Below are positions 19,901 to 27,182 of a DNA stretch of 64,000 nucleotides, piece after piece. The stretch covers positions 10,932,341 to 10,996,340 of the forward strand of contig NZ_KQ976354.1 of the NCBI RefSeq assembly GCF_000346485.2, written 5' to 3'. The position numbers and the translations under genes were made by a program. The notes under the pieces were generated by a model. It was not told the origin of the DNA. It was given only the letters and a program-made list of their open reading frames with translations, and searched no databases. This DNA comes from Scytonema hofmannii PCC 7110. GTDB lineage: Bacteria; Cyanobacteriota; Cyanobacteriia; Cyanobacteriales; Nostocaceae. Positions within the stretch are counted from its first letter, which is position 1; every line of letters begins with the position of its first letter.

Positions 19901-20257
19901 AATAGGATTCGTCTTCAAGCGATTGCAACGGACATAAAGTTCCTGTTCAGTCGCAAAGATAGTTTTCTTGTCAGGTAAGTCAATTTGATAATGTTCGCTC
20001 TCTTCATCCCAGGTGCAAATTCTACCAATTATCCAAGTTTCCTGGGTTGACGACATTGTATAACATCGAGTCTGAGGCTGTAGCCTGACTTCATGCAACG
20101 AACTTAAGTGTAAAGTTTTTTCGATCCGTTGTCCTACTGAGCAGAAATACTCAACATTTGCATCAGCATTAGGTAATATTTCCGTAACTTTTCCTATCCC
20201 CAAATCATTGTTGCGGGACTGTACCAGTGAACCAAGCTTAATCATATCCTTTGTCAT
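16922..20257 (-). CDS. SNF2/RapA-type superfamily 2 helicase
   Basis: 1111 residues. The N-terminus (IKLGSLVQSRNNDLGIGKV) resembles the tudor/KOW-like modules that precede RapA-type ATPases. The helicase core has motif I ADEVGLGKTIEAG (GLGKT 189-193), motif II LILDEAHN (DEAH 262-265), motif III LLLSATPV and motif VI LEQRIGRIDRIG. A long C-terminal region (about 760-1111) is not recognised. Length and layout recall the SNF2-like helicases DpdE and DrmD of DNA-modification or DISARM loci, but no partner genes of those systems are seen. It is probably a DNA translocase in the same accessory island as the preceding nuclease and AAA/TOPRIM genes. Start ATG 20257 falls inside a GACAAATG repeat, so the true start may be the ATG 12 bp later. 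Confidence 0.82.
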   Translation of the reverse strand: MTKDMIKLGSLVQSRNNDLGIGKVTEILPNADANVEYFCSVGQRIEKTLHLSSLHEVRLQPQTRCYTMSSTQETWIIGRICTWDEESEHYQIDLPDKKTIFATEQELYVRCNRLKTNPIEILGIKGHETPYFHDRRLAFYKCLIQQRAVSRGMTGLLSANIELFPHQVEVVRRVLEDPVQRYLLADEVGLGKTIEAGAILRQYLLDEPSGDAVIIVPQYLVEQWRTELERFYISHFPNRVKVLAVEDITQVSPNAKLGFLILDEAHNIAAMAKSSDSLQRKCFERCKLLAHKSDRLLLLSATPVVNREQDFLAMLHLLDPTAYQLDDLAGFCDRVQKRQDIGKVLLSFKEGANPVVLKTNLQQLRSLFAEDKYLLNLVDELQNCLEAKDDERDKIVRAIRTHISDTYRLHRRMLRNRRASVEDAIFDRNITPKVEYDLDERSPEIHELLDKWRTVAPHEEQYQRIFLLLFQAAGTWLGILEQAIAARLSSKTHAKLIQEFGEENVRLLTATPKFSGEEAILESLLKIIRQPVEEGERTENLKTVLLNQLAAYFKIPNAVRRNKDELLTRIQQRISRPLTEDTLPKFVVFTSFVQSCAEIVRSLSDTFGAGTVASHQFGESREKIEENINRFKNNPNCFILVCDRSGEEGRNLQFADWLIHFDLPWLPNQLEQRIGRIDRIGSKIGVQSCVLLGPYLEDSPHNAWYQILKDGFGIFQQSIASLQFYVDEKVAELETVLFQSSAAGLLKTIEPIQEQIQAEIVKISEQNALDEIDAGDEGATEYFQELDNYDAKHLDMKRAIEAWICDALGFQPINNSNSSEVRRYQPTTRTLVPVDDLKTRFAKSYLDQFGTYNRRVANQNPGIKLFRIGEGLVNSLLSYVEWDDRGQAFAMWRADASWNAALGMEWFGFRCNYVVEANLKPAKQVLKEYDVGTSKYKILQRRADALFPPIIETIFIDGRNQPISIVKDEKLLNILQRPYNNKSNHPYRDYNLAKEDVEIIDDFVDASQWQKFCYQAYKTSSELLASRPDFIDLCKRYAKTAQKKLENREEQLRLRLNQQSGDRVLAEELEIENALSAAILEGIRKPLLRLDSVGFIIVSGRAPVTSDWRDK

Positions 20258-20478
20258 TTGTCATTGGTCATTTGTCATTGGTAAGGGTTTCAGGCGTATT
20301 ATTATTTTTTAATTCTGTTGATATCCGCCTACCTACTGAGTCCCTTAAATGTACTTTCCAGATTTTGAGTCTTTTAAATGTTACACTTTACTCACTCTAC
20401 GTCATTAAAGTAATCATTATATACTGACAAACAGGTTTTACCTGTGCCTCAGTTTTCATAACCAATGACAAATGACCA
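20257..20478. repeat. ATGACAAATGACCA-type repeats between divergent genes
   Basis: Short GACAAATGACCAATG repeats occur at both ends of this spacer, in opposite orientation (20257-20283 and 20463-20490), overlapping the start codons of both divergent genes. The AT-rich middle presumably holds both promoters; none can be assigned. Confidence 0.6.
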
Positions 20479-21114
20479 ATGACAAATGACGATCCTCGAA
20501 AATACGCACCTGCAACGCAGCGTAACCGCGAACCAATTTTAGAAGTTCTTTTGAACGTACTGCCCCCTCAAGGTACTATTTTAGAAGTAGCAAGCGGTAC
20601 TGGAGAACACGCCGTCTTTTTTGCTCCACGCCTGAGACCCCGTAAATGGCTACCCTCCGAACCCAATCCACAACTACGCGCCAGTATTGCTGCATGGTCT
20701 GCAAACCTTCCATCCGAAAATCTCTATCCACCCATTGACATTGATGTTTGTGCGCCAGTGTGGTCAGTAGAATCTTATACTGATGACTTAAATAACTCAC
20801 CCATAACAGCCATAGTCAACATTAACATGATACACATTGCACCCTGGTCTGCTTGCCTGGGACTCATGGCAGGTGCCAATCGTATCCTACCACCTGAAGG
20901 CATCTTATATATGTACGGCCCATTTAAAATCGATAGAAAACATACAGCCCCAAGCAATGCAGCTTTTGACGAATCATTGCGATCGCAAAATCCAGAATGG
21001 GGAGTGCGCGACTTCAACGACGTTGTAGACGCAGCACGCACGCAAAATCTGACTTTAGTACAAACCTACCAAATGCCAGCAAACAATCTTTCCGTCATTT
21101 TTCAACGAACTTAG
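20479..21114 (+). CDS. DUF938 SAM-dependent methyltransferase-like protein
   Basis: 211 residues. Rossmann-type methyltransferase with motif I ILEVASGTGEHAVFFA (about 34-49) and the DUF938 landmarks NREPILEVL, WLPSEPNP, NMIHIAPW and GPFK. The substrate is unknown. The family is widespread in cyanobacteria and proteobacteria. The ATG at 20479 lies in a run of GACAAATGACCAATG repeats, so an upstream in-repeat start cannot be excluded. Confidence 0.88.
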   Translation: MTNDDPRKYAPATQRNREPILEVLLNVLPPQGTILEVASGTGEHAVFFAPRLRPRKWLPSEPNPQLRASIAAWSANLPSENLYPPIDIDVCAPVWSVESYTDDLNNSPITAIVNINMIHIAPWSACLGLMAGANRILPPEGILYMYGPFKIDRKHTAPSNAAFDESLRSQNPEWGVRDFNDVVDAARTQNLTLVQTYQMPANNLSVIFQRT

Positions 21115-21125
21115 AAAAATGCCCC

Positions 21126-21508
21126 TCTCCTTTATCCGCGTCCATCAGCGTTCATCTGCGGTTCAAAAAGAATCAATTTCCCCAATACTGTACTATATAA
21201 ATAGTACACATACATAATTCAGGTAAATTATATATGGTCTTACAAACAGAAAAACGCTATTACACACCACAAGAATATTTGAAATTAGAAGAGCGAGCAG
21301 AATTCAGAAGTGAATATATAGATGGAGAAATTATCCCAAGACCAGGAGGAACAACTAACCACAATAAAATTGCAGGTAATTTTTGTAAAAAATTTCCGCT
21401 GACACTGCAAGAGCAAGATTACGAGCTATATATAGTTGACGTAAAATTATGTGCAATACATTAAAGAGTTAAGGAACCGCAGATGAACGCTGATGGACGC
21501 AGATAATT
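21126..21508. repeat. Inverted copies of the AACCGCAGATGAACGC repeat flanking a Uma2 fragment
   Basis: Copies at 21126-21165 (reverse orientation) and 21474-21508 (forward, GAACCGCAGATGAACGCTGA). They bracket the truncated Uma2 gene, and the right copy lies immediately after its broken end. Confidence 0.8.
21234..21464 (+). pseudogene. Truncated Uma2-family nuclease
   Basis: 76 residues of a family usually about 190 long. The N-terminus is typical (RYYTPQEYLKLEERAEFRSE, YIDGEI, GGTTNHNKIAGN). The reading frame breaks right after YELYIVDVKL, where intact relatives continue into the catalytic core. The remainder is replaced by a palindromic repeat. The Asp and Glu-x-Lys active site is missing, so this is a remnant. 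Confidence 0.8.
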
Positions 21509-21564
21509 GCTTTAAAGATATTTACGCTGGAATTCCAAATTGCACTAAACGGGGATGTGTTTTG

Positions 21565-21786
21565 ATGAGTCATGTTAACTATGAAGCTATGTCTGATACA
21601 GAGTTGCGACAATATTTTATGAGTCATTGTGAAGATAGAGTAGCCATGGATATATATTTAGATAGACTTAGTAAGCGATCGCGTAAAATTATTACGACTT
21701 CCGACGATCCTGAATTTGATGCTAAAATTCAAGCAGCAATTCTTCAGCAGTTACAGGCTAAGAAGAGTAAAAGTGATATGTGTTAA
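21565..21786 (+). CDS. Small DUF6887-like protein
   Basis: 73 residues from ATG 21565 (MSHVNYEAMSDTELRQYFMS). The MTDxELRxYxxxHxxD pattern followed by a short basic YLDRLSKRS tail matches small cyanobacterial proteins annotated as DUF6887. An upstream in-frame extension starts inside the palindromic repeat and is not believable as protein. Its function is unknown. Such genes are often found with toxin-antitoxin-like neighbours, as here. Confidence 0.6.
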   Translation: MSHVNYEAMSDTELRQYFMSHCEDRVAMDIYLDRLSKRSRKIITTSDDPEFDAKIQAAILQQLQAKKSKSDMC

Positions 21787-21814
21787 GACTAAAAAGTAGT
21801 TGAGGAAAGGAGTT

Positions 21815-22007
21815 ATGACTGCTTCAGTACAAGAGTTGTTAAGTACTTTTGATAGCTTAAGTGAACGAGAAAGGCTAGAGATTGTTTCAGAGATTTTGAA
21901 ACGAGTGACTCATTTAGATTTTCCGCCTTTGTTCAGATGAAGACTTAGCCTGGAATGCTGAAGAACTTTTTTTAGAGCTAGATAAGCAGGAATCTGCTTA
22001 TGAGTAG
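21815..22007 (+). pseudogene. Frameshifted addiction-module antitoxin
   Basis: Follows AAAGGAG. Codes MTASVQELLSTFDSLSERE and on to LDFPPL, then an apparent 1-bp insertion near 21930 shifts the frame to a TGA at 21940. In the next frame the expected ending DEDLAWNAEELFLELD continues to a TAG at 22007. The start and ending match small cyanobacterial antitoxins paired with MazF/PemK toxins. The toxin start codon overlaps its end at 22000 (ATGAG). Confidence 0.7.
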
Positions 22008-22039
22008 TGCTACCTTTAAGCCTCACATCTCTCACGAGA

Positions 22040-23284
22040 TTATGAAACTACAACATCCTGGGTTAAGGACTCAATAGACAGTTGTGTTCCCTTAACCTGG
22101 AAGGCGGTAGCCTGCAAAGCAGCCAACATAATGTTAACTGCGCCTACCCAATCCCTGGGAGCCGTAAACTTACATTTAGGGCATGAAAATACTTTGTTGC
22201 CACCTAGTTTACGGTGAATTTCTCCACAGTGTGGGCAGGTTTTTGAGGTATATGATTCGTTAATCCTAACCACGATCACACCGTTTCTTTTAGCAGCCTG
22301 CTCTAAGTGCTTGGCAAATCGCCTGGTCGCCCAAGATAGCATATTTCTGACTGACTTCCTATTAATCTTTCGGGCAGTTTTCAAAACCATTTGACTGGTT
22401 TCATAGGTGGGGAGAAATATGAGTTTATACGTACTGGTTAGCAGGCTGGACGCTTTGTGGTGTAAATCATTCACTAGGTTACGAATTCTTTCTCTCAAAC
22501 GTTCTATAGCTAGAGATAGCTTATATCTTTTACGTTTGTTTTGTTTACCTTTGCAAGAGCCTTTTTGACTGATTAAACTGTCAAGGTGCAGGCACAATCT
22601 AGTGATGCGCCCGATATCTCCCTTGCCAATCTCTAAGATGTTTTCCCCGTCATACCCAGTCAAAAAACAGCGATTACCAGGGTCAAGAGCAATCACTTTA
22701 TCGCTTCTGGTCGCTACTACTTCTCGCACCTCTGGAAAGCACGCAAACCATTGACCTCTCTGATAAACTAACTCTGTTCCATAGACACAACTTTGTGGCA
22801 CTTCGTACCCAATTGCAGAACAAAACAGCAATCCTTTTGCTTTACTAGGAAACCATGTACCATTCTTGTAAGCATCATTCTTAAATTGAATGACTTGGGA
22901 CTTATCCCGACAAGAACGAAATCGCATTTCAAATTTACCGCGTTCAGTCTTTGGTTTAGCTTTCCACGCCTTTAAAGCTTGCCGTTTTGCACTTTCAGCT
23001 TCACACACAGATTCTTGCCTAGTTTTACCTAAACACTGTGTCCATTCATATTCTGGACGCTTTTGCAGGAATTGTATATATTGATCCAGGCTAGTACCTT
23101 TAGGCAATACAGTCCCAGCATTAAATAATTGAATGCATTGGTTATACACCCATCTATACGCAGCTAACCATTGTTTCCAAATAGCGTGCAATTTTTTACA
23201 GGGAAATATCGGAATCTTGACAAGACTGTTCGGCGGTGTGTTTTGACTCTTCTTGTAGGGATTCTTGCCGTAAGTCTTGTCCAA
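22040..23284 (-). CDS. tnpB: TnpB RNA-guided nuclease of IS607 element
   Basis: About 414 residues if translation starts near the TTG at 23284. Longer in-frame sequence upstream is only the shadow of tnpA, which it overlaps. TnpB relatives are RNA-guided nucleases related to Cas12 that help retain the element. RuvC residues are present: Asp in VIALDPGNR, Glu in VRINESYTSK, Asp in PRDWVGAVNIM. A four-cysteine zinc ribbon (CPHC ... CPKC) lies between the last two. The gene ends only 17 bp from the element edge, so the guide RNA scaffold would overlap its 3' end. The exact start is uncertain. Confidence 0.8.
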   Translation of the reverse strand: MDKTYGKNPYKKSQNTPPNSLVKIPIFPCKKLHAIWKQWLAAYRWVYNQCIQLFNAGTVLPKGTSLDQYIQFLQKRPEYEWTQCLGKTRQESVCEAESAKRQALKAWKAKPKTERGKFEMRFRSCRDKSQVIQFKNDAYKNGTWFPSKAKGLLFCSAIGYEVPQSCVYGTELVYQRGQWFACFPEVREVVATRSDKVIALDPGNRCFLTGYDGENILEIGKGDIGRITRLCLHLDSLISQKGSCKGKQNKRKRYKLSLAIERLRERIRNLVNDLHHKASSLLTSTYKLIFLPTYETSQMVLKTARKINRKSVRNMLSWATRRFAKHLEQAAKRNGVIVVRINESYTSKTCPHCGEIHRKLGGNKVFSCPKCKFTAPRDWVGAVNIMLAALQATAFQVKGTQLSIESLTQDVVVS

Positions 23285-23840
23285 TTTCTTTTCTGTATTT
23301 TCTAAGTCCGTAAAGCCGTGAACTGAAACAGTGGATGATGGACAGCATATCTGAAACCAGCTCCTGTTCAGGACTGAGTTGGCGGTTATCGAGAACCAAG
23401 AGTTCACATCTATTTGTTTCGCATAACCACTTAACCAATTCAAACCCAAATCTACACAGTCTGTCTGGGTGGGCAACGACAAGTTTTTGAATATTTCCCC
23501 GCAGAACTCGCTCCAGAACGGATCGCAGCTTTTTCCTCTTAAAATTGAGTCCGCTTCCAACTTCTGAAACAAGTTCAGCCTCCGGGAATCGTTCGCCCAA
23601 GAACGCAAGTTGTCGTTCAAGGTCGTCTCGTTGTGACGATGTACTAACTCTTGCATAACAGACTGTAATGAGAGGTTTGCGCTTTCCGGCGAATTCTTCA
23701 ATTTCTGATTGCTTAAATCTTCGTTGATTTCCTGGTGTGCGGTACGCGGTAATCTTTTCTTCTTTTTCCCATCTTCTGAGGGATTGGGGATGAACTCCGA
23801 GTATTCGGGCTGCTTCCCCTGGGGTGATGTACTCATCCAT
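23196..23840 (-). CDS. tnpA: IS607-type serine recombinase (TnpA)
   Basis: 214 residues from ATG 23840; a TTG two codons earlier is possible. It has an N-terminal MerR-like helix-turn-helix (ITPGEAARILGVHPQSLRRW, 5-24), then a resolvase catalytic domain with the Ser-containing CYARVSTSSQRDDL (about 61-74; Ser66 by alignment) and HPDRLCRFGFELV. This order, DNA binding before catalysis, is specific to IS607. The C-terminus overlaps the tnpB frame. Confidence 0.9.
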   Translation of the reverse strand: MDEYITPGEAARILGVHPQSLRRWEKEEKITAYRTPGNQRRFKQSEIEEFAGKRKPLITVCYARVSTSSQRDDLERQLAFLGERFPEAELVSEVGSGLNFKRKKLRSVLERVLRGNIQKLVVAHPDRLCRFGFELVKWLCETNRCELLVLDNRQLSPEQELVSDMLSIIHCFSSRLYGLRKYRKEIGQDLRQESLQEESKHTAEQSCQDSDISL

Positions 23841-24165
23841 AAGCAACCTTTACTTAACCATCCCTAATATATCTTATATATTAGATTTAAGCAACTATGT
23901 TAGGTACAATCAAGAAATTGGCTATCTAGTCAATGCTCCTTCACGGGGAGAAGTTTGGCTTGTTGATTTGGGTTACGCAGCAAAAGTGAGACCATGTTTA
24001 GTTTTAAAATATTGTAAGCCGAACAACTCTTCGACTTTACAGCCTACCAAGATATCCGGCTTAGCTTTATATTTGGAAGCCGTTACCAACTTCACTGGAG
24101 CAGGTTTGGACTCTTCAAAATACACCTGATAAATTCCCACCTATCAGTTCCAATGTAGAAGAGTA

Positions 24166-24289
24166 CTCGGCACCGGGACAGCCACGCGCACACCAAAGTT
24201 GTGGTTGCGGTTGTCACGCGAGTTCCTGTTGCGATACGCCGAACGGCAATTCCTCGGATCGTTGATCCACGAGCCGCCACGCAGCAATT
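24166..24289 (-). repeat. DGR template-repeat-like segment (orphan)
   Basis: 124-bp copy of the FGE 3' end with no gene around it. On the minus strand it would read LLRGGSWINDPRN then CRSAYRNRNSRDNRNHN, with AAC/AAT codons at the positions where the two matching gene ends vary. Similarity to 24651-24774 and 32569-32693 begins at AATTGCTGCGTGG and ends at GGTGCCGAG; flanks are unrelated. Nearly all differences are at adenines of this copy. That is how a diversity-generating retroelement template repeat behaves; a remnant variable repeat is the alternative. No reverse transcriptase is nearby. Confidence 0.65.
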
Positions 24290-24640
24290 GGAATTCCTAC
24301 CCCATACTTAAATGTAGCACACTCGGTGCCAAAACTCTATTTTTTTGTTGGTTTGCTCTGACACTTCCTTCAAAAACCGGGTTTCTTTCCCCTCGTATAA
24401 CCTGTAACTCTTGATTTTTTGTTCAGAAACCCGGCTTTTTGAGTCTGTTGAGAATAGGATAAGATGTGAATCGAAAAAAAGATTGAAAAATAGACCTAAA
24501 CCTCTTGATTAAATGAGCCGTTTTGTATATGATTTAAATGGTATTATCTATCCATTCCAAAAGAAGTCAAAAAAAATTTGATCGCGCTCTGCGCGAAAAC
24601 CGGGAAGAGAGAAAAGAGTAAAAGGGTAAAGTGTAAAGAA
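24290..24640. other. Intergenic, shared with the 3' flank of the kinase-FGE gene
   Basis: No gene. About 24456-24640 is nearly identical to 32374-32568, including TTGATTAAATGAGCCG and the hairpin at 24582-24596. Earlier, 24369-24440 contains paired AAACCGGGTTTCT / AGAAACCCGGCTTT arms of a dispersed repeat also seen near 30060-30150 and 56850. Confidence 0.7.
24568..24600 (-). terminator. Rho-independent-type terminator after FGE gene end
   Basis: Read on the minus strand: hairpin TCGCGC-AGA-GCGCGA (24582-24596) followed by a T-rich run. The matching structure after the kinase-FGE gene (32500-32514) keeps the stem but has a different loop (TGT). Confidence 0.65.
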
Positions 24641-25192
24641 TTATAAAGCCCTCGGCACCGGGACAGCCACGCGCACACCAAAGTTGTGGCTGCGGAAGGC
24701 ACGCGAGTCCCTGTAGCGATACGCCGAACGGCAATACCACGGAACGTAGATTTCCGAGCCGCCACGCAGCAATTTTATTTGATTCTCATTATCTTCCATC
24801 CAAGCAGTGCCATCTACGGGCGCATTTTTATAACTATCATGCCACGCATCTTGACACCACTCCCATATATTACCATGCATATCGTATAAACCAAACACAT
24901 TTGGCAAAAATTTTCCGACATCCGTTGTTTGCTCTCGATATTCTCCCTTCACTCCATTTGCGTAAGTGGAATTTCCATCGTAATTAGCCAAATCTGTCGA
25001 AATCGTCTCGCCAAAATAAAAAGGAGTGGTCGTTCCCGCTCGACAAGCATACTCCCATTCTGATTCACTAGGTAAACGATAGGGTTTTCCAGTCTTCTGA
25101 GATAACCGGGCGCAAAACTCAACAGCATCATCCCAAGATACACATTCAACAGGTCTTTTGGCTCCTTTAAAGTAAGAAGGATCGGGATTTAA
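24641..25192 (-). pseudogene. C-terminal half of a caspase-FGE gene, cut off by an IS
   Basis: Encodes LNPDPSYFKGAKRPVECVSW through RLPSESEWEYACRAGTTTPF, GLYDMHGNIWEWCQDAW and the variable end, stop TAA at 24641. This is the second half of a formylglycine-generating-enzyme-type (FGE-sulfatase, C-type-lectin-like) domain. The first half lies at 27183-28595, beyond the TnpB element at 25193-27182. Joining the two across the element keeps the frame (KID-M-LNPDPS), so a single gene was interrupted. The C-terminal variable region is described separately. Confidence 0.85.
24651..24774 (-). repeat. DGR variable-repeat-like FGE end, copy 2
   Basis: Reads LLRGGSEIYVPWYC, SAYRYRDSRAFRSHNFG. Differs from the segment at 24166-24289 at 13 positions, 10 of them at adenines of that segment (for example AAC to TAC, GAC to GCC, AAC to TTC). 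The other three are one TGG to GAA codon. Confidence 0.75.
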
Positions 25193-25436
25193 CATATTCG
25201 CGGAATTCCCCATCCGCCATGCGGTGGGGATGGATAGCGCGACAACTACGAGGTACACCCTTTATGGGTGTCCGAGTGGTTGTCAACCTCTAAGCTCGGC
25301 AATCTATCAATCCAATTTTCAACCAATTGAGTCATAGTTTTCTCCTTGCTTGCGGCATATAACCTTAGCTTATTCAGCCTCCGCTCAGATATCCGTAAGT
25401 TCAATCCTTTTTTGGTCACGAATTTTGCGAAAGAAA

Positions 25437-25510
25437 AAAGGGGAATGCCATTACGGGATATCCTGCACTACCCCTCGATTAATCTAGGGGCTTGGGCATT
25501 CCCCTTTTTT
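25437..25510 (+). repeat. 75-nt structured repeat, left copy
   Basis: GGGGAATGCCATTA ... GGGCATTCCCC outer stem with an inner CCCCTC/ GGGG stem. It recurs in the same orientation at 26972-27047, about 88% identical by eye. It lies upstream of tnpB. Confidence 0.8.
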
Positions 25511-25605
25511 CAGAGCTTGGTCTCCGGTCATAGCTATCTACACAACGTCTACATGAATGTCAGAATAAAAGGGTAACGACAAAACGGCAAGGTGGTGGTT
25601 CAAAT

Positions 25606-27147
25606 ATGTCATTCAAAAGTAAGGAACAAAAAGAGCAGGATAAAGAAAAGAATAAAAATACTCACATTTCAACTGTTGTGCAGCATCTGAAATTGTCCAA
25701 TCTTGGGTATGCTGTAATATCAGACATATTGTCACACGCAAACAGTTTATACAATACTTTAACCTTCAATCTGAGGCAAGGATTTTTTGTACACAAAATT
25801 CTGAATTTTCAATCTCTAACTATTGATTTACAAACTGACTTCAAAGAAAACTATCATTACAAAATGCTGCATTCTCAAGCAGCACAATCCGTGTGTCACA
25901 AGGTAACTGAGAATTTCAAATCATTCAAACAGCTTTTAGACAAACATTTTAGAGAGGGGACAAAGAAACCATTATTACCAGGTTATCGTCAAAAAGGTGG
26001 TATGTTTGAAGTGACATATCCCAGTCAATCAGTCAATATATCACAAGAGCATGGCATTATATTTGCTACTGTTTCTACTGGCATTATGTTCAAGAAGCAG
26101 CACAAAGAAGATGTCATGGGAACAAGTTTAAATGAGAGATTGAGATTCAGAGTTCCCGATGACATTGACCCCTCTAACCTCGTTGAGCTAGTGATTACAT
26201 CAAAGCATAGAGAGATTTATCTACATTGGGTATGCAGAAAGAAAAATGAAATTGTTGCCACATTAAATAAGTCAAGTGTTTTAGGAATTGACATCGGATT
26301 GAACAACTTTGTTACCTGTATTCCGAACACAGGTGAAGAAGGATTTCTCATAAATGGGCGACCATTAAAGGCAATAAATCAGTTTTATAACAAGACTGTA
26401 TCTAAGCTAAAAAAGGGTAAGGATGAGAATTTCTGGAGTGGTAGTTTAGCTAGGGCAACGCAGTCTAGGAATAACCAAGTCCGCGATTTTATCAAGAAAT
26501 CTGCACGGACAATAATCAATAAATGTTTAGAATCAGGAATAAGTAAAATTGTATTTGGTTGGAACCAAGGAATTAAGAATGAAATAGATAACGGACGTGT
26601 CAATAATCAAAATTTTGTACAGGTTCCATTCACCGCATTACGTGATACACTCAAGTATCTCTGTGAGAGATCTGGTATAGAATTTGTAGTTGTAGAAGAA
26701 TCATACACCTCAAAAATGTCATTTTTTGACGGTGATGAATTACCCGTTTACGGTCAAGAAACCGAAGAACAGAAGAATCTTAAGCCTTCTGGAAGAAGAA
26801 CAAAACGCGGGGAATACAAAACAGGAAATAACACAATTATCAACGCGGATGCCAATGGGGCTTCCAATATTTTGAGAAAGGCCAAAATTGATACATCAAA
26901 AATTACTTTTCGGGTGTGTCAAATTCTCAAGACAATCAATATTTGGATAGGTCACGCACAGGGCAAGAAAAAAAGGGGGAATGCCATTAATGGATATCCT
27001 GCACTACCCCTCAATAAATCAAGGGGCTTGGGCATTCCCCCTTTTTTTAAAGGCTTAATCCTCGGTAAAAAATTCCCATCACGTAAAGGTACGGCAGCAG
27101 GCTTGTCTTGTTGTACGACTATAGGACTCACTGAACCGGGTCAGTAA
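25606..27147 (+). CDS. tnpB: TnpB-type RNA-guided nuclease without zinc ribbon
   Basis: 513 residues. RuvC catalytic residues are present: Asp229 in LGIDIGLNN, Glu about 364 in VVVEESYTSK, Asp about 415 in INADANGASNILRK. Between the last two, the usual CxxC...CxxC zinc ribbon is replaced by MSFFDGDELPVYG and SGRRTKRGEYK. This is a known cyanobacterial subgroup. The last about 60 residues are read through the second 75-nt structured repeat and end near the element's right hairpin, which is where the guide RNA of such elements is normally encoded. ATG 25606 follows AAGGTGG. Confidence 0.85.
   Translation: MSFKSKEQKEQDKEKNKNTHISTVVQHLKLSNLGYAVISDILSHANSLYNTLTFNLRQGFFVHKILNFQSLTIDLQTDFKENYHYKMLHSQAAQSVCHKVTENFKSFKQLLDKHFREGTKKPLLPGYRQKGGMFEVTYPSQSVNISQEHGIIFATVSTGIMFKKQHKEDVMGTSLNERLRFRVPDDIDPSNLVELVITSKHREIYLHWVCRKKNEIVATLNKSSVLGIDIGLNNFVTCIPNTGEEGFLINGRPLKAINQFYNKTVSKLKKGKDENFWSGSLARATQSRNNQVRDFIKKSARTIINKCLESGISKIVFGWNQGIKNEIDNGRVNNQNFVQVPFTALRDTLKYLCERSGIEFVVVEESYTSKMSFFDGDELPVYGQETEEQKNLKPSGRRTKRGEYKTGNNTIINADANGASNILRKAKIDTSKITFRVCQILKTINIWIGHAQGKKKRGNAINGYPALPLNKSRGLGIPPFFKGLILGKKFPSRKGTAAGLSCCTTIGLTEPGQ
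26972..27047 (+). repeat. 75-nt structured repeat, right copy (overlaps tnpB 3' end)
   Basis: GGGGGAATGCCATTAATGG ... GGGCATTCCCCC with inner stem. Same orientation as the left copy at 25437-25510. Position at the tnpB 3' end fits a guide-RNA scaffold or the element's structured right end. Confidence 0.7.
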
Positions 27148-27182
27148 ATTAGAAACCCCATCCGCCATGCGGTGGGGTGGTT

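Larger units (their letters stand above)
22022..23938 (-). mobile_element. IS607-family insertion sequence (tnpA + tnpB)
   Basis: 1.9-kb element with a serine-recombinase tnpA and tnpB overlapping it. No terminal inverted repeat or target duplication is seen, as expected for IS607. Both edges are at a CC dinucleotide (GG on the other strand), the preferred insertion site of the family. Removing the element restores the toxin reading frame across the junction, which fixes the boundaries to within one base. Confidence 0.8.
22000..24015 (+). pseudogene. PemK/MazF-like toxin gene split by an IS607-family element
   Basis: The 5' piece (22000-22021) encodes MSSATFK plus one base of the next codon. 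The 3' piece resumes at 23939 and, joined after 22021, reads in frame PSRGEVWLVDLGYAAKVRP, the hallmark start of PemK/MazF endoribonucleases. The frame loses similarity after CLVLK near 24010, so the C-terminal half is also missing. Both antitoxin and toxin are therefore dead. Confidence 0.75.
25193..27182 (+). mobile_element. IS200/IS605-type element carrying only tnpB
   Basis: 1.99 kb inserted in the caspase-FGE gene. Both ends carry the subterminal hairpin CCCCATCCGCCATGCGGTGG (25209- and 27157-), as in this family, and both edges border CATAT (25193 and 27183). No tnpA (Y1 transposase) is seen, so it is a tnpB-only element moved in trans or immobile. A 75-nt structured direct repeat also flanks tnpB internally. 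Confidence 0.75.

Noticed and set aside
16922-20257. A complete DISARM or Dpd system
   Set aside because: Only an SNF2-type helicase is present; no methylase, phospholipase-D or queuosine-like modification genes are adjacent.
22040-23836. 598-residue TnpB starting at 23836
   Set aside because: The first about 185 residues are the alternative frame of the serine recombinase gene; the TnpB similarity begins only near its end.
24092-24280. Minus-strand ORF over the template-like segment as a gene
   Set aside because: It reads the segment in the wrong frame relative to the FGE ends and has no upstream domain.
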